The position numbers and the translations under genes were made by a program. The notes under the pieces were generated by a model that ran no database searches, was not told the origin of the DNA, and saw only the letters and a list, made by a program, of their open reading frames with translations. A stretch of DNA of 61,062 nt, taken from Flavobacterium sp. (lineage in GTDB: Bacteria > Bacteroidota > Bacteroidia > Flavobacteriales > Flavobacteriaceae). The stretch lies in the NCBI GenBank assembly GCA_016718345.1, contig JADKDN010000015.1:1-61062 (forward strand), given 5' to 3'. This document shows, in pieces, positions 28,209-37,535 of this stretch; position 1 is the stretch's first letter, and every line of letters begins with the position of its first letter.

Positions 28209-28742
28209 ATGGCTAGTACAAGAGCAGCAATTCGTTACGCAAAAGCAATTCTGGATATAGCAGATTCAAAAAGAGTTGCTGATAAAGTAAGCAGAGACAT
28301 GACTTTAATCGCTAACACAATTAGCAGTAATAGTGAATTGAATACTTTTATTCAAAGTCCAACTATTAGAGTTGAGGTAAAAGAAAAAGCCCTTTTAGAA
28401 GTGTTTGCTCAAGCAAATTCGGTAACAAAAAGCCTTTTTCATTTATTGTTCGAGAACAAAAGATTTGAAATTTTAGAATCGATTGCAATAGAATTCAATA
28501 AATTATTTGACACAAAGAATGGAGTTGAAATAGCAAAAGTAACTACCGCTATTCCAATGGATGCTGCTTTAGAAGCTAAAGTATTAGCAAAAATTGCAAC
28601 CTTTTCAAATAAGAAAATCACTATTCAAAATAGCGTAGATCCATCCATCATAGGAGGATTTATATTAAAAATAGGCGACAATCAATACAACGCTTCTGTT
28701 GCCAATAGATTACAAACATTAAGAAGAGAATTAAGTAACTAA
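28209..28742 (+). CDS. atpH: F0F1 ATP synthase subunit delta
   Basis: 177 residues, the cap joining the peripheral stalk to F1. The N-terminus has AAIRYAKAILDIADSK, the family opening. The C-terminal domain has the conserved IIGGFILKIGDNQYNASV and ends RLQTLRRELSN. Intact and tightly spaced between atpF and atpA. Confidence 0.92.
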   Translation: MASTRAAIRYAKAILDIADSKRVADKVSRDMTLIANTISSNSELNTFIQSPTIRVEVKEKALLEVFAQANSVTKSLFHLLFENKRFEILESIAIEFNKLFDTKNGVEIAKVTTAIPMDAALEAKVLAKIATFSNKKITIQNSVDPSIIGGFILKIGDNQYNASVANRLQTLRRELSN

Positions 28743-28757
28743 TTATTTAAAATAATT

Positions 28758-30335
28758 ATGGCGGATATTAAACCTGCTGAAATTTCAGCAATATTAAAAA
28801 AACAAGTAGAAAATTTCGAATCTGGTGCTTCACTTGAAGAAGTAGGCTCAGTACTTCAGGTTGGTGATGGAATTGCTCTTGTTTACGGACTTTCAAATGT
28901 TCAATACGGAGAACTTGTAGAATTTGATAATGGACTTGAAGGTATCGTTTCAAATCTTGAAGAAGACAATGTTGGAGTTGTACTTTTAGGACCATCAACT
29001 GGAATTAAAGAAGGTTCAACTGTAAAAAGAACGCAACGTATCGCCTCTTTAAGAACAGGAGAAGCTATGGTCGGTCGTGTAGTAAACACTCTTGGATTTC
29101 CAATCGATGGAAAAGGACCAATTGCTGGTGAATTATACGAAATGCCAATCGAGCGTAAAGCTCCAGGAGTTATCTTCCGTCAACCAGTTACTGAACCATT
29201 ACAAACAGGAGTAAAAGCGGTTGACGCTATGATTCCAGTGGGTCGTGGACAACGTGAGTTGGTAATTGGTGACCGTCAAACAGGTAAATCTACAGTTTGT
29301 ATTGACACCATTTTGAATCAAAAAGAATTTTATGATGCTGGAAAACCAGTATATTGTATCTATGTTGCTATTGGACAAAAAGCATCAACAGTAGCAGGTA
29401 TTGCAAAAACATTAGAAGAAAAAGGAGCATTGGCTTATACTATTATTGTAGCAGCAAATGCTTCTGATCCAGCTCCAATGCAGGTGTATGCTCCGTTTGC
29501 GGGTGCTGCGATTGGGGAATATTTCAGAGATACAGGTCGTCCAGCTTTGATTGTTTATGATGACTTATCAAAACAAGCTGTAGCGTATCGTGAGGTTTCA
29601 CTTTTATTAAGAAGACCACCAGGACGTGAAGCTTATCCGGGAGACGTATTTTACTTGCACTCTCGTTTATTAGAAAGAGCTTGTAAAGTTATCAATGATG
29701 ACGGAATCGCTAAAAACATGAACGATTTACCAGATTCATTAAAGAAAATTGTAAAAGGTGGAGGTTCATTAACTGCATTGCCTATCATTGAAACTCAGGC
29801 GGGTGACGTATCTGCTTATATTCCAACGAACGTAATTTCGATTACAGATGGTCAGATTTTCTTGGATGGTGATTTATTTAACTCTGGGGTTCGTCCTGCA
29901 ATTAACGTAGGTATTTCTGTATCACGTGTGGGTGGAAACGCTCAGATTAAATCAATGAAAAAAGTATCAGGTACATTAAAATTAGACCAAGCACAATTCC
30001 GTGAATTGGAGGCTTTTGCTAAATTCGGTTCTGATTTGGACGCTGTTACGTTGAACGTTATTGAAAAAGGAAAGAGAAATGTTGAAATCTTGAAACAAGG
30101 ATTAAACTCTCCTTATACAGTTGAAGATCAAGTAGCTATTATTTATGCGGGTTCTAAAAATTTATTAAGAAGTGTTCCTGTTAATAAAGTTAAAGAATTT
30201 GAAAAAGATTTCTTAGAATACTTGAATAACAAACACAGAGATACTCTTGATGCTTTGAAAGCAGGGAAATTAGATGATAAGATTACAGACGTTATCGAAT
30301 CAGCTGCTAAAGAAATTTCAGCGAAATATAATTAA
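28758..30335 (+). CDS. atpA: F0F1 ATP synthase subunit alpha
   Basis: 525 residues, the non-catalytic nucleotide-binding F1 subunit. The P-loop GDRQTGKST is at residues 171-179. ALIVYDDLSKQAVAYREVSL and LLRRPPGREAYPGDVFYLHS are the ATP synthase alpha/beta signature region, and the arginine finger lies in VGISVSRVGGNAQIKSM. Intact, 15 bases after atpH. Confidence 0.96.
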   Translation: MADIKPAEISAILKKQVENFESGASLEEVGSVLQVGDGIALVYGLSNVQYGELVEFDNGLEGIVSNLEEDNVGVVLLGPSTGIKEGSTVKRTQRIASLRTGEAMVGRVVNTLGFPIDGKGPIAGELYEMPIERKAPGVIFRQPVTEPLQTGVKAVDAMIPVGRGQRELVIGDRQTGKSTVCIDTILNQKEFYDAGKPVYCIYVAIGQKASTVAGIAKTLEEKGALAYTIIVAANASDPAPMQVYAPFAGAAIGEYFRDTGRPALIVYDDLSKQAVAYREVSLLLRRPPGREAYPGDVFYLHSRLLERACKVINDDGIAKNMNDLPDSLKKIVKGGGSLTALPIIETQAGDVSAYIPTNVISITDGQIFLDGDLFNSGVRPAINVGISVSRVGGNAQIKSMKKVSGTLKLDQAQFRELEAFAKFGSDLDAVTLNVIEKGKRNVEILKQGLNSPYTVEDQVAIIYAGSKNLLRSVPVNKVKEFEKDFLEYLNNKHRDTLDALKAGKLDDKITDVIESAAKEISAKYN

Positions 30336-30412
30336 TAAAGTATAATAAGTTGTATTGTATAATTTAAAAGCAAATTACTACTTTTCAACTTTACAATATA
30401 CTTTATAAAAAA

Positions 30413-31273
30413 ATGGCAAATTTAAAGGAAATCCGTAATAGAATTACTTCCGTTTCGTCAACGATGCAAATTACATCGGCAATGAAAATGGTTTCTGCTG
30501 CAAAATTGAAGAAAGCTCAAGATGCAATTACAGCCATGCGCCCTTATGCCGAAAAATTAACGGAATTATTACAAAATCTTTCTTCAACATTAGATAGTGA
30601 TATAGGAGGAGATTATACTGCTCAACGTGAAGTTAAAAAAGTACTAATTGTTGCAATAACGTCTAATAGAGGTTTGTGTGGCGCATTTAATTCCAATGTG
30701 ATTAAAGAAGTTAAAATCCGTTCTGAATTTTATGCTGGTAAACAAGTAGATGTTTTTGCCATTGGTAAAAAAGGGAATGATATTCTTAGCAAACCATTTT
30801 CTGTTGTTGACAATCAAAGTGCTATTTTCGATCAATTGACTTTTGATAATGTTGCTAAAATAGCTGAAGTATTGACAGATAAATTTGTTTCTGGTGAATA
30901 TGATAAAATAGAATTGGTTTACAATCAATTTAAAAATGCAGCAACTCAAATTATTCAAACAGAACAATTTTTACCTCTAGCTCCAGTAGTTTCTGATACT
31001 CCAGCTTCAACTGGAGATTATATATTTGAACCTTCAAAAGAAGAAATTCTGTTGACTTTAATACCTAAATCTTTGCGCACTCAATTGTACAAAGGAATTA
31101 GAGATTCTTTTGCTGCTGAACATGGAGCACGTATGACAGCAATGCATAAAGCGACAGACAATGCAACTGAGTTAAGAGATCAATTAAAATTGACTTATAA
31201 TAAAGCCCGTCAAGCCTCTATCACAAACGAAATTTTAGAAATCGTTGGTGGAGCAGAAGCATTGAAAGGATAG
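30413..31273 (+). CDS. atpG: F0F1 ATP synthase subunit gamma
   Basis: 286 residues, the central rotor shaft. The N-terminal helix starts MANLKEIRNRITSVSSTMQI, with SAMKMVSAAKLKKAQ. SNRGLCGAFNSN follows, and the C-terminal helix has MHKATDNATELRDQLKLTYN and ARQASITNEILEIVGGAEAL. Intact. It ends the operon just before a strong terminator; atpD and atpC do not follow. Confidence 0.95.
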   Translation: MANLKEIRNRITSVSSTMQITSAMKMVSAAKLKKAQDAITAMRPYAEKLTELLQNLSSTLDSDIGGDYTAQREVKKVLIVAITSNRGLCGAFNSNVIKEVKIRSEFYAGKQVDVFAIGKKGNDILSKPFSVVDNQSAIFDQLTFDNVAKIAEVLTDKFVSGEYDKIELVYNQFKNAATQIIQTEQFLPLAPVVSDTPASTGDYIFEPSKEEILLTLIPKSLRTQLYKGIRDSFAAEHGARMTAMHKATDNATELRDQLKLTYNKARQASITNEILEIVGGAEALKG

Positions 31274-31286
31274 TGTATCTAGGAAT

Positions 31287-31665
31287 TTACAAAAAAGGCG
31301 ATTGAAATATTCCATCGCCTTTTTTGTTTTCTACTAATTGTCTTAAAAACTGTATTTCCTCTTTTAGGATTTGTATCTGCCTGAATAAAAGTATCTACAT
31401 TATACACTTCGGCTTTTTCATTATTGTTTTGATGAATCACTTTCGAAGTTTTCTCTTCAAATGAATAAGAAATTCTTACGCCTAAAGCATCTGCTATTTT
31501 ATGCAAATTTGGGGCAGTAAGCTTTTTGTCGTCTTTTTCTAAACGGTCATAATTGCTCTGATTAAGAATCAATTCCATTGCCATTTTTCTTGTGAAATGT
31601 TTTTTTCTTCTCGTATTTTTCGAATTCTTGCACCAATTGTAGTCAGAATTTGAATATTTAATCAC
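31287..31665 (-). CDS. XRE-family helix-turn-helix regulator, frameshifted
   Basis: Small DNA-binding protein. The central reading MAMELILNQSNYDRLEKDDK with KLTAPNLHKIADALGVRISY is an HTH_3 domain. The N-terminal half of the domain lies in another frame (TIGARIRKIREEKNISQEK), joined at the A-run near 31575-31585. The C-terminal helix is also in another frame (ILKEEIQFLRQLVENKKGD) after a break near 31370. Restored, it is about 125 residues with a stop at 31287-31289; the exact start is unclear. The last dozen codons run through the atpG terminator. The targets are unknown. Confidence 0.72.
31290..31326. terminator. Strong bidirectional terminator after atpG
   Basis: A 13-bp perfect stem pairs CAAAAAAGGCGAT (31290-31302) with ATCGCCTTTTTTG (31314-31326) around an 11-base loop. 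A T-run follows on + and the A-run gives a T-run on -. It lies 16 bases after the atpG stop and also inside the 3' coding end of the convergent regulator. Confidence 0.85.
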
Positions 31666-31695
31666 AAGAATATTGAATTTTGTTTAATTTATGAG

Positions 31696-31724
31696 TTGTC
31701 GTTGAGTGGTATTTTGTATATTTT
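31696..31724 (+). promoter_or_regulatory. Candidate promoter of the lipoprotein gene
   Basis: TTG (31696-31698), an 18-base spacer and TATATTTT (31717-31724) fit the Bacteroidota pattern. The element lies 27 bases before the ATG at 31752. Confidence 0.45.
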
Positions 31725-31751
31725 TACTCAAAATAATTCAAACTCAAAAAA

Positions 31752-32198
31752 ATGAAAAAAATTTATTTGTTTCTAGCAATTTCTCTAATGACATTTTCGT
31801 TAAACTCTTGTTCAAAAGACGATTCGAGTGACAATATTGAAACCCCTGTGTCAACAGGAATTTTTAAATGTAAAGTTAACGGTGTTCAAAAAACTTTTAA
31901 CACTAATAATTTTTTAGCGGCAGGTCAGGTTAATGTAGTTGCTTACATTGGAAGTAAAGAAATGCCATCAGAAACAATTTGGCTTACTGTTGATGAAAAT
32001 TCAAAAACCAATTGGGATTTAGTTTATACTAACTTGACAATAACACAATATTTCCCAACAGAAAGTTTTGTTATGAACATTACAGAAAATAACACCTCAA
32101 CCAAAACTATTAAAGGCACTTTTTCTGGAAATGTTGAAGAAATAGGATCATCAAACAAAATATCATTAACAGAGGGAATTTTTGATATTAAATATTAA
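31752..32198 (+). CDS. Hypothetical surface lipoprotein
   Basis: 148 residues. The signal peptide has a lipobox ending SLNSC (Cys20), followed by SKDDSSD. Acidic residues right after Cys with a Lys resemble the lipoprotein export signal that sends Bacteroidota lipoproteins to the cell surface. The mature part is short, beta-rich and Asn/Thr-rich (GIFKCKVNGVQKTFNTNNF; KTIKGTFSGNVEEI), in the manner of DUF6252-like proteins. I do not assign a function. It stands alone with its own promoter. Confidence 0.75.
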   Translation: MKKIYLFLAISLMTFSLNSCSKDDSSDNIETPVSTGIFKCKVNGVQKTFNTNNFLAAGQVNVVAYIGSKEMPSETIWLTVDENSKTNWDLVYTNLTITQYFPTESFVMNITENNTSTKTIKGTFSGNVEEIGSSNKISLTEGIFDIKY

Positions 32199-32375
32199 TT
32201 TTGAAGTCTTGTTGATTGAAGTTGTCAAAGTATAGATAATAAAGAAAGTATTATATGAGAATAGCGAGGCTTTTTTTATGTTTATATTGAATTAAAAATA
32301 ATGATTAAAGTATCAAATTAGGTCAAAAACCAAAGAATTGGTTATTTTTGTTAAATAGAAAAACAGGCTATAATT

Positions 32376-33841
32376 TTGAGTTTATATAAAAATCTTTTCA
32401 AACAAACTGCTATATATGGACTGGCAACGGTTTTGCCAAGGATGTTTAGTTTTCTACTCGTCCCTTTATATACTGATTTGTTGCCAAAAGCAGAATATGG
32501 TAAAGTATCCATCATTTTTGCATGGATGATATTTTTTAATGTCATTCTTGCTTATGGAATGGAAACGGCTTTTTTAGATTTTATAATAATGAAAAAGACA
32601 AAGAAAATGTAATTGAAACCACAACAGTTTCTATATTTTGGTCCTCTTTTATTTTTCTTTTTGTCGCTATGTTATTCAGAAATTCATTGGCTGAATGGTC
32701 AGACATTGATTCGCAATATGTTATTTATACTATTTGGATTTTAGCATTAGACGCCTTAGTTATTGTGCCGTTTTCAAAATTGAGAGCCCATCAAAGGCCA
32801 ATGGTTTATGCTATTAATCAAGATAGGTAATGTAGTTGTAAATCTTAGTTTAAGTGTTTTCTTTTTATTGTATCTGCTAAAATTGCACAAGCATATCCTG
32901 ATGGCTATTTGAGTTCTTTGTATGTTGAAAATTTTCAAATTGGGTATATTTTTGTTGCTAATATTATTGCTAGTTTACTTACATTTATTGTGCTTTCGCC
33001 TAATTATATTTATCTCAACTGGAAATTTGATTTTGGTTTGTGGAAGCGAATGATGCGATATGGTCTGCCAATAATGATTGCCGGAATTGCATTTGCTATT
33101 AATGAGCAGTTTGATAAAATTCTTCTAGGAAAACTTTTACCCTCATATGTTGCTGAGGCTGAAGTGGGAGTTTATTCTGCTTGTTACAAGTTAGGATTGT
33201 TTATGGTTTTGTATAGAACAGCCTATACTTTAGGTATAGAACCATTCTTTTTTAGTCATGCTTCAAATGAAAATGCACCACAGACTTATGCTACAATAAC
33301 TAAATATTTTGTGATTTTTGGTTCGTTTATCTTATTGTCAGTAATTGTTTTTGCAGATTTAATTAAATATATAATGATTCGAGATGCCTCCTATTGGGAA
33401 GCGATGAAAGTAGTTCCGTTAATTATTTTGGCTAATTTTTTCCTCGGAATTTATACGAATCTTTCGGTTTGGTACAAACTGATTGATAAAACCTACATTG
33501 GGGCTTATATTTCTATTATTGGAGCTGTGGTAACACTGGTGCTCAATTTTTTATTAATCCCAAGTATGAGTTATTACGGATCTGCAATTGCAACTATTGC
33601 GGCTTATGGAAGCATGATGTTGATTTCGTATTATTTTGGAAACAAGTATTATCCAATCCCATATGAAATAAAAAAAATTAGCGGATACCTTTTGTTATCA
33701 ATAGCCTTTTCAGTTATTTCGTTTTATGGTTTTAGAGAAAATTATATCGTTGGGATATCTTTATTAATTCTATTTTTGTACTTTATTTATCACAACGAAA
33801 AAGAAACTTTAAATAGAATTTTGAAACGCAAATCGAATTAG
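32376..33841 (+). CDS. Oligosaccharide flippase/polysaccharide export protein, frameshifted
   Basis: Polytopic flippase-superfamily protein. It starts at TTG 32376 (no ATG in frame) with YKNLFKQTAIYGLATVLPRM, FSFLLVPLYTDLLP and KAEYGKVSIIFAWM. The frame breaks near 32575 and again around 32815-32885, with membrane segments continuing (SIFWSSFIFLFVAMLF). A long intact C-terminal part follows (MMRYGLPIMIAGIAFAIN; FDKILLGKLLP; GVYSACYKLGLFM). A -7-like TATTTTTG lies at 32343-32350. It is not in the main polysaccharide locus. It may flip a lipid-linked glycan for another surface polymer. About 490 residues when restored. Confidence 0.78.
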
Positions 33842-33856
33842 AATTTTTAAAAGACA

Positions 33857-34291
33857 ATGACTATAAAAATTATCAATAGATCACAGCATACTTTACCCAG
33901 TTATGAGACCATAGCCTCGGCAGGAATGGATTTACGCTCTAATTTAACCGAAACTATAACCTTAAATCCTTTGGAAAGAGCTATTGTCAAAACAGGGCTT
34001 TTCATTGAATTGCCAATTGGTTATGAAGCTCAAGTACGCCCGAGAAGCGGACTGGCTGCCAAAAAAGGAATAACGGTACTTAATTCGCCAGGTACTGTAG
34101 ATGCGGATTATAGAGGAGAAATAGGAGTGATTTTAGTAAATTTATCAAACGAGGCATTTGTCATAGAAAGCGGAGAACGAATTGCACAACTTGTTATTGC
34201 AAAGCACGAAAGAGCAGAATGGATTGAAGTGCAAGAATTGTCTGAAACATCTAGAGGTGAAGGGGGGTTTGGTAGTACAGGAGTAAAATAA
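33857..34291 (+). CDS. dut: dUTP diphosphatase
   Basis: 144 residues, trimeric dUTPase that removes dUTP and yields dUMP. All five motifs are present: SAGMDLRSN, RPRSGLAAKKGI, LNSPGTVDADYRGEIGVI, GERIAQLVIA and the C-terminal lid RGEGGFGSTG. Intact, 15 bases after the flippase. Confidence 0.95.
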   Translation: MTIKIINRSQHTLPSYETIASAGMDLRSNLTETITLNPLERAIVKTGLFIELPIGYEAQVRPRSGLAAKKGITVLNSPGTVDADYRGEIGVILVNLSNEAFVIESGERIAQLVIAKHERAEWIEVQELSETSRGEGGFGSTGVK

Positions 34292-34308
34292 AATGTAATA
34301 ATTTAAAG

Positions 34309-34352
34309 ATTGAAAAATTTAAAATTCATTGAAAATCTTTAAATTTTTCAAT
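34309..34352 (+). terminator. Long AT-rich inverted repeat after dut
   Basis: A 15-bp perfect inverted repeat pairs ATTGAAAAATTTAAA (34309-34323) with TTTAAATTTTTCAAT (34338-34352) around a 14-base loop. It lies between the dut stop and the next gene. GC-poor stems like this may act as weak terminators or RNA stabilisers; it could also be a dispersed repeat. Confidence 0.45.
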
Positions 34353-34376
34353 TATTTAATCTTTTAATATAGATAT

Positions 34377-35390
34377 ATGAAAATAATAGTACCTATGGCG
34401 GGTCGTGGCTCCCGTTTAAGACCACATACATTAACAGTTCCTAAACCTCTTATCCCAATTGCAGGAAAACCTATCGTTCATAGATTAGTTGAAGATATTG
34501 CAGGCGTATTGAATCAAGATATTGAAGAAATTGCCTTTATTATTCACGAAAGTTTTGGAAAAAAAGTTGAAGAAGATTTAATTGCAATTGCTCAAAAGTT
34601 AGGTTCAAAAGGAACTATATACTATCAAAACGAAGCTTTAGGAACAGGTCACGCCATTATGTGTGCCAAAGATTCTTTAAGCGGACCAAGCTGTTATTTG
34701 CCTATGCTGACACTTTAATTCGTGCCGATTTTGATTTAGATCAAAATGCCGATAGCGTGATTTGGGTAAAACAAGTTGATCAACCAGAAGCTTTTTGGTG
34801 TAATCAACTTAAATGAAGCCAACGAAATAGTGGAATTAGTTGAAAAACCAAAAGAGTTTGTTTCAGACCTTGCCGTTATTGGGATTTACTATTTTAAAGA
34901 TGTTGCAGTTTTGAAAAATGAATTGCAATTAGTAATAGATAATAATATTATTCACGGTGGTGAATATCAAATTAATGACGGAATTAAGCAAATGATGGCA
35001 AAAGGCATGAAATTTGTTCCAGGTGAAGTAAACGAATGGATGGATTGCGGAAATAAAGATGTAACTGTAGAAACTAATAGTAGGTTGTTAGGGTTTTTAC
35101 AATCCGACGGGGAAAATTTAGTGTCTAGTTCGGTTGTTTGTGAACATTCTACAATTATTCAGCCTTGTTTTATTGGTGAAGATGTTATTTTGATAAACGC
35201 AACAGTTGGACCAAATGTGTCTTTAGGCAACGGATGTCATGTTCAGGATAGCACCATCAAAAATAGTTTGATTCAAAATCATTCACACATCAAAAATGCC
35301 GATTTAGATAATGCTATGATAGGAAGTCATGCTAGTTTTAATGGAAATTTTACAAGTATCAGTATTGGTGATTATTCGGTGCTAGAATAA
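34377..35390 (+). CDS. Sugar-phosphate nucleotidyltransferase with left-handed beta-helix tail, frameshifted
   Basis: The N-terminal nucleotidyltransferase domain has MKIIVPMAGRGSRLRPHT and VPKPLIPIAGKP. The middle has LGTGHAIMCAKDSL, ELVEKPKEFVSDLAVIGIYY and VNEWMDCGNKD. The C-terminal hexapeptide-type region reads SVVCEHSTIIQPCFIGEDV and ATVGPNVSLGNGC. Extra bases near 34690-34705 and an extra T in GCTTTTTGG near 34793 shift the frame and together restore it (+3), giving ADTLIRADFDLD in between. It probably makes a nucleotide sugar (glucose-1-phosphate type). It heads a run with the TPR, DUF4292 and EnvC-like genes, an arrangement I recall as conserved in Flavobacteriia. Confidence 0.82.
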
Positions 35391-35404
35391 AGAGAATAAA
35401 TTCA

Positions 35405-36748
35405 ATGAAAAAAAATGTTTTGCTATTTATTTTATTTGGATTTTTTTTCCAGACGGTACTTTTGGCACAAACCGAGCCAGAAGATATTGCTTTAGCAAAC
35501 GATGATTTTCAGAATTCTTTTTATGAATCTCTGTTGCAAAAAGGGATTGAAAATTATGATAAGGCTATTCTTGCTCTAGAAAAGTGCAAAAAGTTACAGC
35601 CGAACAATGCAGTTGTTTTTTTTGAGTTAGGGAAAAATTATTTGGCTCAGAAAAACTATTTAAAAGCGTACACTTCATTTGAAAAGGCTACTCAAATTGA
35701 CCCGACAAATAAGTGGTTTTGGGTCGGACTTTACGATGTTTGTTATGAAACCAAAGATTATACACAAGCGATAGTAATAGTTAACAAACTCATTGAATTT
35801 AAGAAAGAATATAAAGAAGATTTGGTTTCTCTTTACATGAATACGCAACAGTTTGATAAAGCATTAGAATTAATCAACGAGTTGAATGATACCGCTGGTA
35901 AGTCTGATTTGAGGGATAATTATAAAGCTCAAATTTTAAGAGAAGCAAAATATCAAAACTCAGAGAAAAGCAATTTACTGGAACAAATTAAGAAATATCC
36001 AAAAGAGGAATCGAATTATATTGCTTTAATTTATTTATACTCCGAAAGCAATCAGGAAGAAAAAGCTTTAGAAATTGCTAAGAAACTGGAAACAGAAATT
36101 CCTTCCTCAGAATGGGCGCAAGTGAGTTTATTTAAATTTCATTTAAATAATAATGATGGAGTAAACGCTGTTAAGGCAATGAATAGGGTTTTAAACAGCA
36201 AAAAAATAGACGACAAAATCAAGCACAGAATGTTGAATGAGTTTTTGATTTTCAGCACAGACAAACCACAATTTGATGCCGACTTGGAGAAAGCAATTGC
36301 TTATTTTGATGATGACTCAGCAGTTAAAGTTCCTAAAGAGATAGGTAAATTTTATCACAATAAAAAAAACTGGGATAAAGCTATTCAGTACTATGAACTT
36401 CATTTAAAAAGTAATCCAGAGGATATAGAAATCCTATTACTTTTGTTTGATGTATATACTGAAAAGCAACAATTTGACGTTTTAGCTAAGAAAGCAGAAA
36501 GTAGTACGGAGTTATTTCCGTTGCAACCACAGTTTTATTATTATGCAGGATTGGCCAATAATCAATTGAAAAATTTTAAAAAAGCGGCTGCTATTCTTGA
36601 AACAGGATTAGATTATTTAGTCGATGATAAAGCGTTAGAAATTAATTTTTATATCCAATTGGGTCAAGCATTCAGTGGTCTGGGCGATAACGCAAAAAAA
36701 GAAAGTTATTTCATAAAAGCAGACAAATTAGTAAAGAAAGGAAAATAA
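35405..36748 (+). CDS. Exported tetratricopeptide repeat protein
   Basis: 447 residues, intact. A signal peptide (MKKNVLLFILFGFFFQTVLL, cleavage near AQ) is followed by repeated TPR helices, for example YDKAILALEKCKKLQPNNAV, YLKAYTSFEKATQIDPTNK, WDKAIQYYELHLKSNPEDI and FKKAAAILETGLDYLVD. Probably a periplasmic or outer-membrane scaffold. Its stop overlaps the next ATG (TAATG), so it is translationally coupled to the DUF4292 lipoprotein. No enzymatic motif. Confidence 0.85.
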   Translation: MKKNVLLFILFGFFFQTVLLAQTEPEDIALANDDFQNSFYESLLQKGIENYDKAILALEKCKKLQPNNAVVFFELGKNYLAQKNYLKAYTSFEKATQIDPTNKWFWVGLYDVCYETKDYTQAIVIVNKLIEFKKEYKEDLVSLYMNTQQFDKALELINELNDTAGKSDLRDNYKAQILREAKYQNSEKSNLLEQIKKYPKEESNYIALIYLYSESNQEEKALEIAKKLETEIPSSEWAQVSLFKFHLNNNDGVNAVKAMNRVLNSKKIDDKIKHRMLNEFLIFSTDKPQFDADLEKAIAYFDDDSAVKVPKEIGKFYHNKKNWDKAIQYYELHLKSNPEDIEILLLLFDVYTEKQQFDVLAKKAESSTELFPLQPQFYYYAGLANNQLKNFKKAAAILETGLDYLVDDKALEINFYIQLGQAFSGLGDNAKKESYFIKADKLVKKGK

Positions 36749-37515
36749 TGAACAAATATATTTTAGTAGTGCTTTTGGTTTTTATTACAGCTTGTAAATC
36801 TAAAGCGGTTTATGTAGCAGGAAAAGCAACTAATAAATTGTCTTCTGATAAAATAATTGAAAATCATTACAATACCAAAAAAGATTTTTCAACTCTTTAT
36901 ATCAAGTCAAGTGCACATTATCAGGATGGAAAGCAATCTCAAAATGTAACTGCCGAAATTAAAATCAAGAAAGATGAGATTATCTTAGTAAGCATTCGTT
37001 TTCTCGGAATTACAATGGCAAAAGCACTCATTACACCTAATGAAGTAAAATATTATGAGAAAATAGGTGGCAAATATTTAGAAGGAAATTATTCCGCTTT
37101 AAGTCAATGGTTAGGCACGGATTTAGATTTTCAAAAAGTACAAAATATGATTATCGGTCAGGCTTTAGATAATTTAAAAGAGGTAAATTATACAACAACA
37201 ATTGAAGATCAACTCTATAAATTAGAAGATGAATCCAAAACCAATACCAAAAAAGCTTATTTTTTTCAGGCGGATAATTTTTTAATTAAGAAAGAAGAAA
37301 TCATCCAGAAAGACAAACAACGAATGGTCCAAATTAGCTATCCAAGCCATTCGGAATTCAATAAAATAATTTTCCCCACAGGATTAATAATAGATGCGGT
37401 TCAAGAAAACAAAAAGACAAATATTAATATCGATTATAATACGGTAACATTCAACGAAGATTTGTCTTTTCCTTACAGTGTACCAGAAGGATACGAAAGA
37501 ATTTTTATTAATTAG
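36748..37515 (+). CDS. DUF4292 family lipoprotein
   Basis: 255 residues. The lipobox is LVFITAC (Cys16) followed by KSKAV. The mature protein is beta-rich (FSTLYIKSSAHYQDGKQSQN; ISIRFLGITMAKALITP-like), with the family's LSQWLGTDLDFQKVQNMIIG. The fold may resemble LolA/LppX-type lipid-binding proteins, but that is inference. Overlaps the TPR gene by one base and sits directly before the EnvC-like gene. Confidence 0.85.
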   Translation: MNKYILVVLLVFITACKSKAVYVAGKATNKLSSDKIIENHYNTKKDFSTLYIKSSAHYQDGKQSQNVTAEIKIKKDEIILVSIRFLGITMAKALITPNEVKYYEKIGGKYLEGNYSALSQWLGTDLDFQKVQNMIIGQALDNLKEVNYTTTIEDQLYKLEDESKTNTKKAYFFQADNFLIKKEEIIQKDKQRMVQISYPSHSEFNKIIFPTGLIIDAVQENKKTNINIDYNTVTFNEDLSFPYSVPEGYERIFIN

Positions 37516-37535
37516 TTTTGCACAAATATACACCT

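Noticed and set aside
28768..29089. Minus-strand open frames inside atpA
   Set aside because: They are antisense shadows of a highly conserved gene, with low-complexity or unlikely composition.
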